This document shows positions 19,279 through 28,680 of a stretch of 64,000 nt of DNA, one piece after another. The stretch's first letter is position 1, and each line of letters starts with the position of its first letter. Origin of the DNA: Alphaproteobacteria bacterium AO1-B (GTDB lineage: Bacteria; Pseudomonadota; Alphaproteobacteria; Rhizobiales; Stappiaceae). The notes beneath the pieces are model-generated. The model saw only the letters and a list, made by a program, of their open reading frames with translations, did not search any database and was not told the origin of the DNA. A program made the position numbers and the translations under genes. The stretch spans positions 372,001 to 436,000 of the forward strand of contig MLAX01000002.1 of the NCBI GenBank assembly GCA_001890945.1, written 5' to 3'.

Positions 19279-19992
19279 TCAGGCAAGGTGGCCTGTTGGC
19301 TCAAGGGCGAGCTCTGCCCAAACGGGAAGATGATCTGACGCGATCCGCGCTGTCTTTGATTTGTGAACCCCGGCCCTTTGTACGGTGAATTCCGGACTGG
19401 TGATGATCCGGTCCAGACTGCCAACGGGCAAGGGGCTTGGAAAGCTCCGGCCGGGCGTTGTGACTTCGTAGCGTTTTTCCAGAAGACGGATGCTTTTCGC
19501 ATCATCGCGCCATTCGTTCAGATCGCCGATCAAAATGGTCGGCAGGTAATCCAGGTCTTCGTGAAGCTGGTGCATGAGCGAGGAAATCTGTTTCTTGCGG
19601 AAATGACCAATCAGGCTGAGATGCATGGCGGCGACCCGGATCTTCTGATCCTCCACTGCCAAATCCACGGCTACGGCGCCCCGCGGTTCCAAGGTTGGCA
19701 ATTCAATCCGCCGGTGATCCAGAATCTCAATGCCTTGCCGCACCAAAATAGCATTCCCATGCCAGCCGAGGCTGTGTTCGCCAACCGCAAAGGGCACCGG
19801 GCGGAAGTCGGTCTGCGCAAGAATATGATCGCGGTCGAGAGTGCTTTCACGAGGTCCGAAGCGTTTGTCGGCTTCCTGCAAGGCGATCACATCGCATGCG
19901 AGCTCACCAATGACCTTCAAGGTCCGCTCTGGCCGCCGCCGCGCATCGACACCGATCGATTTTTGTATGTTGTATGAGCCGATTTTCAGCAT
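19279..19992 (-). CDS. Endonuclease/exonuclease/phosphatase family protein
   Basis: 237 residues of the EEP fold. Seen: SYNIQKSIG at the start, IALQEAD metal Glu, GDLNEW and the C-terminal SDHLPVWAEL, which together make the metal and catalytic site. Could act on DNA, lipids or phosphoesters; the sequence does not tell. No signal peptide. Confidence 0.88.
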   Translation of the reverse strand: MLKIGSYNIQKSIGVDARRRPERTLKVIGELACDVIALQEADKRFGPRESTLDRDHILAQTDFRPVPFAVGEHSLGWHGNAILVRQGIEILDHRRIELPTLEPRGAVAVDLAVEDQKIRVAAMHLSLIGHFRKKQISSLMHQLHEDLDYLPTILIGDLNEWRDDAKSIRLLEKRYEVTTPGRSFPSPLPVGSLDRIITSPEFTVQRAGVHKSKTARIASDHLPVWAELALEPTGHLA

Positions 19993-20057
19993 TGGGCGGT
20001 GTTTGGAGACCCTTGCAACGTTATATCTTTGGACATCAAGCGCCCCTTGTAGCGGAA

Positions 20058-21419
20058 TTATGCCGCCTTGTATCCGTCCATGCGCTGTGTGGCGCGCTTC
20101 AAAGCTTCAAAACATGTTGAGTCCAACGCAGATCCGACATCGCTTTCCAAAATACCGAGGGCTTTTGCGAGCGGCATGGCAGCGCGGTAAGGCCGCTCTG
20201 CGGTTAGGGCATCGAAGATATCTGCCATCGTGACAATCCGTGTCTCCATGGAGATCCGACCTGCGGTCAACCCGTCAGGATATCCACGGCCATCGAGTTT
20301 TTCATGGTGGCCGCGCCCAATTGGTGCAAGGTCTCTGAATGCGTCCATGCGCAGGAGAATTTCGTCGGTAAAGACGGGATGAAGGCGGATCGCTTCCCAT
20401 TCCAGATCATCAAGTTTGCCGGGCTTGTCGAGAATGGAGTTGCTGACACCGAGCTTGCCGATATCGTGCAGCAATGCCGCGCGTCTTAAGAGTTGCCGGT
20501 CCCGGGCGCTGTACCCCAGTTCTTCCGCAATCATGTCGGTGTAAAGTGTGACCCGCTCGCTGTGCCCCGCCGTGTAAGGGCTCTTTGAGTCAATGACCTG
20601 CGCGAACCCGAGGGCGATATCGTCCAGCTGGTCATCATCGGTGAAGCGGACGTTCTGGGCCGGTTCCAGTCCGTACACCGTCGCCTCCAGATCGTCCGAT
20701 TGGAGCGTGTCCCAAAATCCTGTCTCTGAAGCGGCTGTTTCAGCGGCTGCGACCAAGGCCGGATCAAACCAGGATCCGCTGCGCTCTTTTATTTCTGTAA
20801 GCGCGCTGTCTTTACCCGCGTTGATCTGGAACACGTCGATGACCTGGGCCAACAACGCGATCTGTGAGAACAGCGGTATGTCAGCCTGTTTCAGCCCATG
20901 CGGACGCCCCTGACCGTTCCAGTGCTCATCGAGGCTGTAAATCCCGTCTACGACCGGCTGCGAAAAATGCATCTGGCGAGCAATGTCTGCGCCGCGCTGG
21001 CAACGGGTCTCGATCATCTCCGTCGCAATATCGCCGCCGTTCTGCAAAATGTTGACGATCGCTCGTACCCGTTCGGCAAAGCCGTGTTTCAGGCCGGTAT
21101 GCGACAGCACAAACCGAAGTGCAGCAGGCAAGCTGGTCCCGATGGTCTTGAAATCGTGCTTGAAGGTCAGGTCATCCGTCAAATAGAGCTCGCAAATGCG
21201 TGCCGCATTGCTGGAACACCCGAGATCTTTCAAGAGCAGCGTATAATAAAGGTCGCTGAGTTCTGCTTCCGGCAGACCGATTTGCCGCCCGATGTGGATG
21301 CCGATCCAGCAGCAGCGGACACAATGCCCACGTGGTTGGCCCTCTGTGATGTCGAGGGCGTGACTGAGCGCTCCGAAGAGCTCGGCTAGACGGATTTTAC
21401 TGGTGTTTTCAGATGACAA
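20058..21419 (-). CDS. HD-GYP phosphodiesterase with a degenerate second HD domain
   Basis: Probable cyclic-di-GMP hydrolase, 453 residues, cytosolic. The C-terminal half is a full HD-GYP domain: GHSERV near 285, LLHDIGKLG near 318, HHEKLDGRGYPDGL near 371-384. The N-terminal half looks like a decayed copy of the same fold: GHCVRCCWIGIHIG near 31, LLKDLGCS near 63 where HD has become KD, and DEHWNGQGRPHGL near 164. The N-terminal unit is therefore unlikely to be catalytic and may sense or dimerise. Confidence 0.88.
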   Translation of the reverse strand: MSSENTSKIRLAELFGALSHALDITEGQPRGHCVRCCWIGIHIGRQIGLPEAELSDLYYTLLLKDLGCSSNAARICELYLTDDLTFKHDFKTIGTSLPAALRFVLSHTGLKHGFAERVRAIVNILQNGGDIATEMIETRCQRGADIARQMHFSQPVVDGIYSLDEHWNGQGRPHGLKQADIPLFSQIALLAQVIDVFQINAGKDSALTEIKERSGSWFDPALVAAAETAASETGFWDTLQSDDLEATVYGLEPAQNVRFTDDDQLDDIALGFAQVIDSKSPYTAGHSERVTLYTDMIAEELGYSARDRQLLRRAALLHDIGKLGVSNSILDKPGKLDDLEWEAIRLHPVFTDEILLRMDAFRDLAPIGRGHHEKLDGRGYPDGLTAGRISMETRIVTMADIFDALTAERPYRAAMPLAKALGILESDVGSALDSTCFEALKRATQRMDGYKAA

Positions 21420-21425
21420 AAGACA

Positions 21426-21457
21426 CGACCCTTACGCTCGACTTTGCGCAAGGGTCG
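21426..21457 (-). terminator. Terminator-like hairpin after the sox operon
   Basis: 8-bp stem CGACCCTT (21426-21433) with AAGGGTCG (21450-21457); on the minus strand it is followed within a few bases by TCTTTT. Suits the end of the soxBDAG transcript, just before the HD-GYP gene start. Confidence 0.55.
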
Positions 21458-21500
21458 CTGAAGAACCTTAAGATGCGGTTGTTGTACGCGCAGGCTGTGG

Positions 21501-22076
21501 TCAGGCTGCGGCCAACTCCTGGGCGCTTTCGACAAGGATGCCGGCAACATAGTCCATGAAAGAGACCCACGCCTCGACCACGAATGTGTCTTCACCTGTG
21601 CGCCAGATCATGACTGGAGACTTGTGGAAGATCGTCCGTGTCACCGTGCCAACCGGGAACTTTTCCAGCGAGAAATCGATGAAAATTCCAGTGTTCAGCA
21701 ACCAGCTGGCCTTTGGACCTGACACGATCAAAGCTTCTGAGCGGTGCGAAATGTCGGTGAGGGAGTGCGGCTGACTATCGAGCTTGGCCTCGATCCCGTC
21801 AAACACCGCCTGAAGCTCATCCTCAGGCGCCAACAGCGTCCATTCGTCCGGCCCCATCCAAAGCGCTGCCCGTTTTGCCGAGGTTTCCGCACCGAGCGGG
21901 GTCACCGGCAATTTCGCGCCGAAAGCTTCACCCGCCGCCGGGATGGCAGCTTCGCGCAACCGGAGCGACAGCCGTGTCATTGGCGCGGCCTTCAGAATTG
22001 AGACATCCGGAAGGCTGAGGAGCGGGGTTTCGCCAGCATCTGGCGTGATGACGTCACTGGCAAGAAGATCAGACAT
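21501..22076 (-). CDS. soxG: Sarcosine oxidase gamma subunit
   Basis: Fourth gene of the sarcosine oxidase operon, about 191 residues. GcvT-like fragments (GPDEWTLLAPED, DISHRSEALIVSGPKASWLLNTG, WVSFMDYVAG) match the gamma subunit, which sits between alpha and beta. The ATG at 22076 overlaps the soxA stop by 8 bp, giving translational coupling. Confidence 0.92.
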   Translation of the reverse strand: MSDLLASDVITPDAGETPLLSLPDVSILKAAPMTRLSLRLREAAIPAAGEAFGAKLPVTPLGAETSAKRAALWMGPDEWTLLAPEDELQAVFDGIEAKLDSQPHSLTDISHRSEALIVSGPKASWLLNTGIFIDFSLEKFPVGTVTRTIFHKSPVMIWRTGEDTFVVEAWVSFMDYVAGILVESAQELAAA

Positions 22077-25071
22077 TGAGCCGCGCTCCTTCCTTGTCAA
22101 AGAATATTGGGCTGGTCACTTCCACCTTGATGCCGCCATCCGGCATGGGCACATAAAGCGACTTGCCATGAAGGGCATGGCCGTTTTTCACAATCGCCAA
22201 AGCGATCGTCCGGCCCATGGCGGGACTGAAGTAAGATGAAGTCACATGACCTTCCGCTGGTGTTCCGGTGGCCGGGTTTTGCGCAACAGTGATTTGTGCG
22301 CCTTCTTCCAGCTTGACCTTCGGATCCTTGGTCAGGAGGCCGACAAACTGCTTGCGGTTTTCGGCGACAAGATCCGGGCGTTCCAGGCCGCGTTTGCCGA
22401 CGAAGTCATGCTTTTTCTTGCCTATGGCCCAGCTCATGCCGGCGTCTTGCGGGGTGACAGTCCCGTCGGTGTCCTGACCGACGATGATGTAACCCTTTTC
22501 GGCGCGCAGAACGTGCATGGTCTCCGTGCCATATGCTGTGCCGTTGTACTTTTCAATTTCACCGGCCAGCGTTTCCCACATCATCTTGCCATGGCGGCGC
22601 GGGACATTGATCTCGAACCCGAGTTCGCCGGTAAAGGAGATGCGGAACAAGCGGCACGGAACACCGCAGAAGGTGCCTTCCTTGACGCTCATGTGCGGGA
22701 AAGCCTCTGCGGACAGGTCGATACCTTCGATGAACGGGGCGATCACCTCACGGGCCTTAGGTCCCTGAACTGCGGCCACTGCGTATTGCTCAGTGGTAGA
22801 CGTGATCCAGACATCGAGATCCGGCCATTCGGTCTGCAGGTAGTCTTCCATCGTTGCAAAGACGCTCGGCGCACCGCCGGTGGTCGTGGTCACATGGAAG
22901 CGGTCGTCTGCCAGACGGCCAATGACACCATCGTCGACGATGAAGCCGGCATCGTTCAGCAAGAGGCCATAGCGGCAGCGGCCAGGAGCCAGCTTTTTCC
23001 AAGGATTGGTGTACATCCGCTCCAGAAATTCGGCTGCATCTGGACCCACAACTTCAATCTTGCCGAGGGTTGAGGCATCGAACAGGCCAACACTCTCGCG
23101 CACTGTGGCACATTCGCGGGCGACGGCTGCGTGCATGTCCTCGCCGGACTTCGGGAAGTACCAGGTCCGTTTCCACTGTCCGACGTCTTCATAAACGCCG
23201 CCATTGGCCACGACCCAGTCGTGGGACGGGGTCTTGCGGACCGGATCAAAATGATCGCCGCGGGCAACGCCGGCAAACAGACCAAAGGTTGTTGGCGTAT
23301 AGGGTAAGCGGAACGTCGTCAAACCGACATCCACGATCGGCTTTTCCAGAGCGCCAGAGGCGATGGAAAGCGCATTCATGTTGGATAGACGCCCCTGGTC
23401 CGTCGCCATGCCGGTCGTCGTGTAGCGCTTGATGTGCTCAATCGACTGCATGCCTTCGCGCGCGGCCAGTTTGATGTCCTTGGCGGTCACGTCGTTCTGG
23501 TAGTCGACAAACGCTTTCACGCGTGAGGCATTGCGGTCATGGGGCAGGGCACCAAGAACAGCGCCTTGGCCGGCTTCCCCGCCGGAGGCTGCCGCATAGG
23601 TGACCTTGGCTTCCTTGCCGATCGCAGCTTTTGCGGCTGCTTCACCAGCAGCATAACCGTCTTCAAGGGTTGCCTGAAGGCCGTAGAGACCTTTAGCGGC
23701 TCCAGCCGAGCGCTCGTTTTGAACGGATATTCCAGGCACGTAAGCACCAACGGTTTCGTCCCAGACAACCTTGCCGCGGGACTGTGAGTAAAGGCTCACG
23801 GTCGGTGTCCAGCCGCCCGACATCAGGATTGCGTCGCACGCGACCTGACCAGCAGATGCGACCTGGCCGGAGGTCATCAAGCGGCCGAGCAGGGCGGCCT
23901 TGACCCGTTTGCGCCCAAGGGTGCCGGTCACAACGCAACCAGCCTCAACCCGAATGCCGCGGGCCTGTGCAATGGCCACAAGGTTTTCTGGCGGGGTTTC
24001 ACGCAAGTCGGCGATGGCCACGACGTCCACGCCGTGATCAGCGAGATCGAAAGCCGCCTGCCAGGCAGTGTCGCAGGCGGTCGCAACAAGCACCTTGTTG
24101 CCGACCTTGACACCATAGCGGTTGAGATATGTCCGGCCCGCATCAGCGAGGAGAATGCCCGGGCGGTCGTTTTCCGGAAAGACCATCGGGCGTTCGATGG
24201 CGCCGGAGGCGATCACCACCTCCTTGGCCCGAACCTGCCAGAGGCGTTCGCGCGGCAGCTTCGGATTCGGGTCGCTGAGGTGCTCGGTTACACGCTCGGC
24301 AAGAGCGATGTAGTTGTGCGCGAAGTAGCCAAACGCAGTCGTCCGGGACAAAAGCGTGACGTTGTCCATAGATGCCAACTTGGCAACTGTTTCCTGGACC
24401 CACTCGATCGGGGTTTTGCCGTCGATGGTTGCGTTTTCGTCCGACAGGAGCGAACCGCCAAATTCGGCCTGCTCGTCACACAGTATGACCTTTGCGCCGG
24501 TTTCAGCTGCGGCCACCGCTGCGGCAAGACCGGCTGGTCCGGACCCGGCCACCAGTACATCGCAGTGCGCGTAGATGTTGCCGTAGGTGTCGTGATCCGG
24601 GTTTTTTGGCGGTTTGCCAAGACCGGCCGCAGCACGGATGACCGGCTCATAAACGCGGTCCCAGAAGGCTTTTGGCCACATAAAAGTCTTGTAGTAGAAG
24701 CCCGCCGGAAATAAGGGCGACAAGAGGTCGTTGACCGCGCCGACGTCAAAGCCGAGCGACGGGAAACGGTTCTGTGAGATCGCCTCAAGGCCTTGGTAGA
24801 CTTCCACCTGGGTTGCCCGCAGGTTCGGGGTCTGATCGCCCTTGCGATAGATGCCGACCAGTGCGTTCGGCTCTTCGGAGCCTGCTGTCACGATGCCGCG
24901 CGGACGGTGGTACTTGAAGGACCGCCCGACCAGGTGAACACCGTTTGCCAGCAGTGCCGAGGCAAGGGTGTCGCCCTTGTGGCCCTGCATCTCTTCCCCG
25001 TCGAAGGTGAAGGTCAGCTGTTCGCCGCGGTCGATCCGGCCGCCTTTTTCAGTACGGAATGGCTGGCTCAT
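22069..25071 (-). CDS. soxA: Sarcosine oxidase alpha subunit
   Basis: Heterotetrameric sarcosine oxidase converts sarcosine to glycine, passing the methyl group to tetrahydrofolate or releasing formaldehyde. 1000 residues: an N-terminal ferredoxin-like fold without its iron cysteines (about 15-95), a dinucleotide-binding domain (DVLVAGSGPAGLAAAVAAAE near 170), and a C-terminal GcvT-like folate domain (about 610-1000, with YTNPWKKLAPGRCRYGLLL). Overlaps soxD by 4 bp and soxG by 8 bp. Confidence 0.96.
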   Translation of the reverse strand: MSQPFRTEKGGRIDRGEQLTFTFDGEEMQGHKGDTLASALLANGVHLVGRSFKYHRPRGIVTAGSEEPNALVGIYRKGDQTPNLRATQVEVYQGLEAISQNRFPSLGFDVGAVNDLLSPLFPAGFYYKTFMWPKAFWDRVYEPVIRAAAGLGKPPKNPDHDTYGNIYAHCDVLVAGSGPAGLAAAVAAAETGAKVILCDEQAEFGGSLLSDENATIDGKTPIEWVQETVAKLASMDNVTLLSRTTAFGYFAHNYIALAERVTEHLSDPNPKLPRERLWQVRAKEVVIASGAIERPMVFPENDRPGILLADAGRTYLNRYGVKVGNKVLVATACDTAWQAAFDLADHGVDVVAIADLRETPPENLVAIAQARGIRVEAGCVVTGTLGRKRVKAALLGRLMTSGQVASAGQVACDAILMSGGWTPTVSLYSQSRGKVVWDETVGAYVPGISVQNERSAGAAKGLYGLQATLEDGYAAGEAAAKAAIGKEAKVTYAAASGGEAGQGAVLGALPHDRNASRVKAFVDYQNDVTAKDIKLAAREGMQSIEHIKRYTTTGMATDQGRLSNMNALSIASGALEKPIVDVGLTTFRLPYTPTTFGLFAGVARGDHFDPVRKTPSHDWVVANGGVYEDVGQWKRTWYFPKSGEDMHAAVARECATVRESVGLFDASTLGKIEVVGPDAAEFLERMYTNPWKKLAPGRCRYGLLLNDAGFIVDDGVIGRLADDRFHVTTTTGGAPSVFATMEDYLQTEWPDLDVWITSTTEQYAVAAVQGPKAREVIAPFIEGIDLSAEAFPHMSVKEGTFCGVPCRLFRISFTGELGFEINVPRRHGKMMWETLAGEIEKYNGTAYGTETMHVLRAEKGYIIVGQDTDGTVTPQDAGMSWAIGKKKHDFVGKRGLERPDLVAENRKQFVGLLTKDPKVKLEEGAQITVAQNPATGTPAEGHVTSSYFSPAMGRTIALAIVKNGHALHGKSLYVPMPDGGIKVEVTSPIFFDKEGARLNV

Positions 25072-25373
25072 TTGCCGGCCTCCTTGGCCAATTCGTCAAG
25101 ATCCGGCATCGGTTCGCCAGCCTTGTAAAACTTTAGGAAGTCGTCGCTCACGGTGTGACGGACGGCGTTGAAGAACCGGCCACAACCATGGATGTGGCGC
25201 CAGCGTTCCGCGTAAACACCCTTGGTGTTGTCGCGCATGTAGAGATACTCAACCCAACCTTCGTCGGTGACTTCTGCAGGGTCGGACGGGCGGGCGATGT
25301 GCGCTTGGCCGCGGCAGGAAAACTCGGTTTCCGGACGCTCGACCTGGCAGTAAGGGCAGTAAACCAACAACAT
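25068..25373 (-). CDS. soxD: Sarcosine oxidase delta subunit
   Basis: 101-residue zinc-binding subunit. The metal cysteines and histidine are seen as CPYCQ near residue 6 and FSCRGQAH near 20, with the conserved tail GCGRFFNAVRHTVSDDF. Its stop overlaps the soxA start (ATGA). Confidence 0.95.
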   Translation of the reverse strand: MLLVYCPYCQVERPETEFSCRGQAHIARPSDPAEVTDEGWVEYLYMRDNTKGVYAERWRHIHGCGRFFNAVRHTVSDDFLKFYKAGEPMPDLDELAKEAGK

Positions 25374-25388
25374 GTCTGTATTCTCCCC

Positions 25389-26642
25389 TTAGTGTGCCAC
25401 GGCGGCGGCGGCCGCTTCGTCGATCAGACGGCCGGTCTTGAAGCGGTCGATGGTGAAAGGTGCATTGATCGGGTGCGGTTCGTCCTTGGCAATCGTATGC
25501 GCAAAGACGTGTCCAGAGCCCGGTGTTGCCTTGAAACCGCCTGTGCCCCAGCCGCAGTTCACGTAAAGACCCTGGACAGGCGTCTTGGACAGGATGGGTG
25601 AACGGTCCGGGGTCACGTCCACGATGCCACCCCAGTTGCGCAACATGCGCATGCGCCGGAATTGCGGGAACAGTTCGCAGATCGCGTCAATGGTATGGTT
25701 GGAAATGTGGATGCCGCCTGTCTGGCTGTAGGAGATGAACTGATCTGTTCCTGCACCAATCACCAGCTCGCCCTTGTCGGACTGGGAAATGTAGGCATGG
25801 ATCGTGTTCGACATCACGACACAGGGGAAAGCGGGCTTGACCGGTTCGGAGACGAGTGCCTGCAGCGGGAAGGACTCCAGTGGCATCCGGACACCGGCCA
25901 TATCCATGACGGTTGTGGTGTTGCCGGCAGCTACAACGGCGACCTTCTTGGCCTTGATGAAACCCTTGGCGGTTTCAACACCTTCAACAGCACCATCGGC
26001 GCCGCGCTTGATGCCGGTGACGAGGCAATTCTGAATGATGTCGACGCCCATGTCGTCTGCGCCGCGCGCGTAGCCCCAGGCCACCGCATCGTGGCGGGCA
26101 GTGCCACCGACGCGCTGAAGGGCAGCGCCCATTACCGGATAGCGGATGTCCCTGGAGATGTTGAGCGGTGGGCAGTAATCTTTGGCTTGTTCCGGCGTCA
26201 GCCATTCGTTTTGAACGCCCGCCAACCGGTTGGCGTGGATGTGGCGCTGTGCTACCTGAACGTCGTGGACTGTGTGGGCCAGCATCATGACGCCGCGCGC
26301 GGAGTACATGACGTTGTAGTTCAGTTCCTGTGACAGGCCGTCCCACAAATCAATGGCGTGATTGTAAAGCGCCGCGCTTTCTTCCCAAAGATAGTTGGAG
26401 CGCACGATGGTGGTGTTCCGGCCGGTGTTGCCGCCGCCAAGCCAACCTTTTTCAAGGACGGCGACGTTGCGCACGCCATGTTCCTTGGCAAGGTAATAGG
26501 CGGTAGCAAGACCGTGGCCACCGGCGCCGATGATGACCACGTCATACTCGGCTTTGGGCTCCGGAGCGCGCCATTGGCGGCCCCAGTTCTGGTGCGCGGA
26601 AAAGGCATTTTTTGCCAGTTCCAGGAAGGAATAACGCTTCAT
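25389..26642 (-). CDS. soxB: Sarcosine oxidase beta subunit
   Basis: FAD- and FMN-bearing catalytic subunit, 417 residues from the ATG at 26642 (preferred over 26684 because the product then begins [14 protein letters not shown] as in the family, with GGAG upstream). Seen: dinucleotide motif [36 protein letters not shown], and the C-terminal [16 protein letters not shown]. First gene of soxBDAG. The folate and formaldehyde genes usually associated with it are represented here only by the divergent adhC-fghA. Confidence 0.95.
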   Translation of the reverse strand: MKRYSFLELAKNAFSAHQNWGRQWRAPEPKAEYDVVIIGAGGHGLATAYYLAKEHGVRNVAVLEKGWLGGGNTGRNTTIVRSNYLWEESAALYNHAIDLWDGLSQELNYNVMYSARGVMMLAHTVHDVQVAQRHIHANRLAGVQNEWLTPEQAKDYCPPLNISRDIRYPVMGAALQRVGGTARHDAVAWGYARGADDMGVDIIQNCLVTGIKRGADGAVEGVETAKGFIKAKKVAVVAAGNTTTVMDMAGVRMPLESFPLQALVSEPVKPAFPCVVMSNTIHAYISQSDKGELVIGAGTDQFISYSQTGGIHISNHTIDAICELFPQFRRMRMLRNWGGIVDVTPDRSPILSKTPVQGLYVNCGWGTGGFKATPGSGHVFAHTIAKDEPHPINAPFTIDRFKTGRLIDEAAAAAVAH

Positions 26643-27041
26643 AAAGAGCGGCTCCGCACGTTTTGGACCATCACAGCCTTTCAAGTCGGAAAGACGGTCG
26701 CGGTCCGGTCCTTGTGTTCATGTCCTATGGGCACCGGCAATTGCCATTCGGCAAGCTGTGTCCGTTGGTGCGCATATTCGCGATTGCATGCTCATCTGCA
26801 TATCAGGTTTCGGTCGCTTGTTGGTCTGAAAGCGACATATTCGCTGGCACAGGTTTTCCGCAGGATTAGACAGGCTGAAAACACGCAAAAAATGTGAGGC
26901 CTTGGGCTGCTTTTGGGCGCAGCAAGGAACAAACCGGCGCTCTTGAATGCGTAAATCCGACATTGGATGTCGTCCCGGTTCTTGCAAATGATCTCGCTCG
27001 GAGTAACTGTGCGGGTCAATAGCATTTAGGGAGATCGTCAA
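26643..27041. other. Intergenic region between sox and adhC operons
   Basis: About 400 bp without a credible gene. It must hold the divergent promoters of soxBDAG and adhC. The adhC ribosome site GGGAGA is visible just before 27042. I see no clear operator or sigma-54 site; a weak imperfect hairpin lies around 26900-26930. Confidence 0.6.
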
Positions 27042-28154
27042 ATGCAAGTTCGTGCAGCCGTGGCAGTGGGCGCCGGCAAGCCCCTCGAAGTAACCACAGT
27101 CAACCTGGAAGGCCCGCGGGCTTTTGAGGTTCTGGTGGAAGTCAAGGCAACCGGCATTTGCCATACGGATGAGTTCACCTTGTCCGGTGCGGATCCGGAA
27201 GGTCTCTTTCCGGCGATTCTCGGCCACGAAGGCGCAGGAGTTGTTGTTGAAGTCGGCAAGGGCGTCACGACCCTGAAGCCGGGCGATCATGTGATCCCGC
27301 TCTACACGCCGGAGTGCCGGACGTGTGAATACTGTCTGAATCCGAAAACCAACCTTTGCCAGGCGATCCGGTCCACACAAGGCCAGGGCCTTATGCCGGA
27401 TGGGTCTTCCCGGTTCTCCACGCTCGATGGCGACCCGATCCTGCACTACATGGGGACCTCTACCTTCGCGAACTACACCGTTGTTCCGGAGATCGCTCTT
27501 GCGAAGATCAATCCGGACGCGCCGTTCGACAAGGTTTGCTACATCGGCTGCGGCGTCACGACCGGCATCGGCGCCGTGATCAACACGGCCAAGGTCGAGA
27601 TTGGATCGCGTGCGATTGTTTTTGGCCTCGGCGGCATTGGGTTGAATGTTATTCAGGGACTGCGGCTTGCCGGAGCGGACCAGATCGTTGGTGTTGACCT
27701 GAATCCAGCCAAGAAGGAAATGGCTGAGCGTTTCGGCATGACCGACTTCGTCAATCCGTCCGAGGTGGAGGAAGACCTGGTACCGTATCTGGTGAACCTC
27801 ACAAAGGGCGGTGCGGATTACACATTCGATGCGACCGGCAACGTCAATGTCATGCGGACCGCACTGGAATCAGCGCACAAGGGCTGGGGCGAGTCGATCA
27901 TCATTGGTGTGGCGCCTGCCGGTGCCGAGATTGCCACACGTCCATTCCAGCTGGTTACCGGACGCGTCTGGAAGGGCACGGCCTTCGGCGGCGCACGCGG
28001 GCGGACCGATGTCCCGCAGATCGTTGACTGGTACATGGACGGCAAGATCGAAATCGATCCGATGATCACGCACACCATGCCGCTCGAGGACATCAACAAG
28101 GGCTTCGATCTAATGCACAAAGGTGAGTCGATCCGCTCAGTGGTGCTCTACTAA
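27042..28154 (+). CDS. adhC: S-(hydroxymethyl)glutathione dehydrogenase (class III alcohol dehydrogenase)
   Basis: Oxidises the glutathione adduct of formaldehyde to S-formylglutathione with NAD. 370 residues. Catalytic zinc ligands C40 and H62 and the structural zinc cysteines C92, C95, C98 and C106 are present, with [18 protein letters not shown] for NAD. Class III features such as [15 protein letters not shown] and the [11 protein letters not shown] stretch separate it from ethanol dehydrogenases. Works with fghA downstream, and plausibly with formaldehyde from the divergent sarcosine oxidase. Confidence 0.96.
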   Translation: MQVRAAVAVGAGKPLEVTTVNLEGPRAFEVLVEVKATGICHTDEFTLSGADPEGLFPAILGHEGAGVVVEVGKGVTTLKPGDHVIPLYTPECRTCEYCLNPKTNLCQAIRSTQGQGLMPDGSSRFSTLDGDPILHYMGTSTFANYTVVPEIALAKINPDAPFDKVCYIGCGVTTGIGAVINTAKVEIGSRAIVFGLGGIGLNVIQGLRLAGADQIVGVDLNPAKKEMAERFGMTDFVNPSEVEEDLVPYLVNLTKGGADYTFDATGNVNVMRTALESAHKGWGESIIIGVAPAGAEIATRPFQLVTGRVWKGTAFGGARGRTDVPQIVDWYMDGKIEIDPMITHTMPLEDINKGFDLMHKGESIRSVVLY

Positions 28155-28158
28155 GCCG

Positions 28159-28647
28159 GTGACGGATCTCGTTGTCAGATCCGCCCGCGCGGAAGATGGG
28201 GATGGCATATGGGATATGCTGAACCCCGTCTTCGCAGCCGGTGAAACCTACACGGTCGATCCCGATATCGACCGTGCCGGTGCGCTTGCCTATTGGACAG
28301 GCGGCAAAAAAGTCTTTGTGGTTGAAAGGGGTGGGCAACTTCTGGGCACCTACTACATCGTTCGAAACCAGAAGGGCGGTGGCTCTCATGTTTGCAATTG
28401 CGGGTTCGTCACCGCTGCTGCCGCGCAAGGCTTAGGCGTTGCCAGACTGATGCTGGAACATTCGCTCGAGACTGCAAAGGCGGACGGGTTTCGGGCGATG
28501 CAGTTCAACTTTGTCGTGTCGACAAACACGCGTGCGGTGGAGATCTGGCAGCGATATGGATTTGATGTCGTCGGCCGGTTGCCAGAGGCATTTCATCATC
28601 CGCGCGAGGGGTATGTCGATGCACTTGTCATGTACCGGAAGCTTTGA
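28159..28647 (+). CDS. GNAT family N-acetyltransferase
   Basis: Transfers an acyl group from acyl-CoA to an amine. 162 residues from the GTG at 28159, 4 bp after the adhC stop, so probably coupled. Seen: NCGFVTAAAAQGLGVARLMLEHS for the CoA loop and the late AVEIWQRYGFDVVGR motif. It sits between the two formaldehyde-oxidising genes; its substrate is unknown. Confidence 0.87.
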   Translation: MTDLVVRSARAEDGDGIWDMLNPVFAAGETYTVDPDIDRAGALAYWTGGKKVFVVERGGQLLGTYYIVRNQKGGGSHVCNCGFVTAAAAQGLGVARLMLEHSLETAKADGFRAMQFNFVVSTNTRAVEIWQRYGFDVVGRLPEAFHHPREGYVDALVMYRKL

Positions 28648-28680
28648 CGGTGCGGATGCTAAAGTCTTAATGGAGTTTCC

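Noticed and set aside
25662..26333. 223-codon + strand frame opposite soxB
   Set aside because: Shadow of soxB; composition and lack of motifs argue against a gene.
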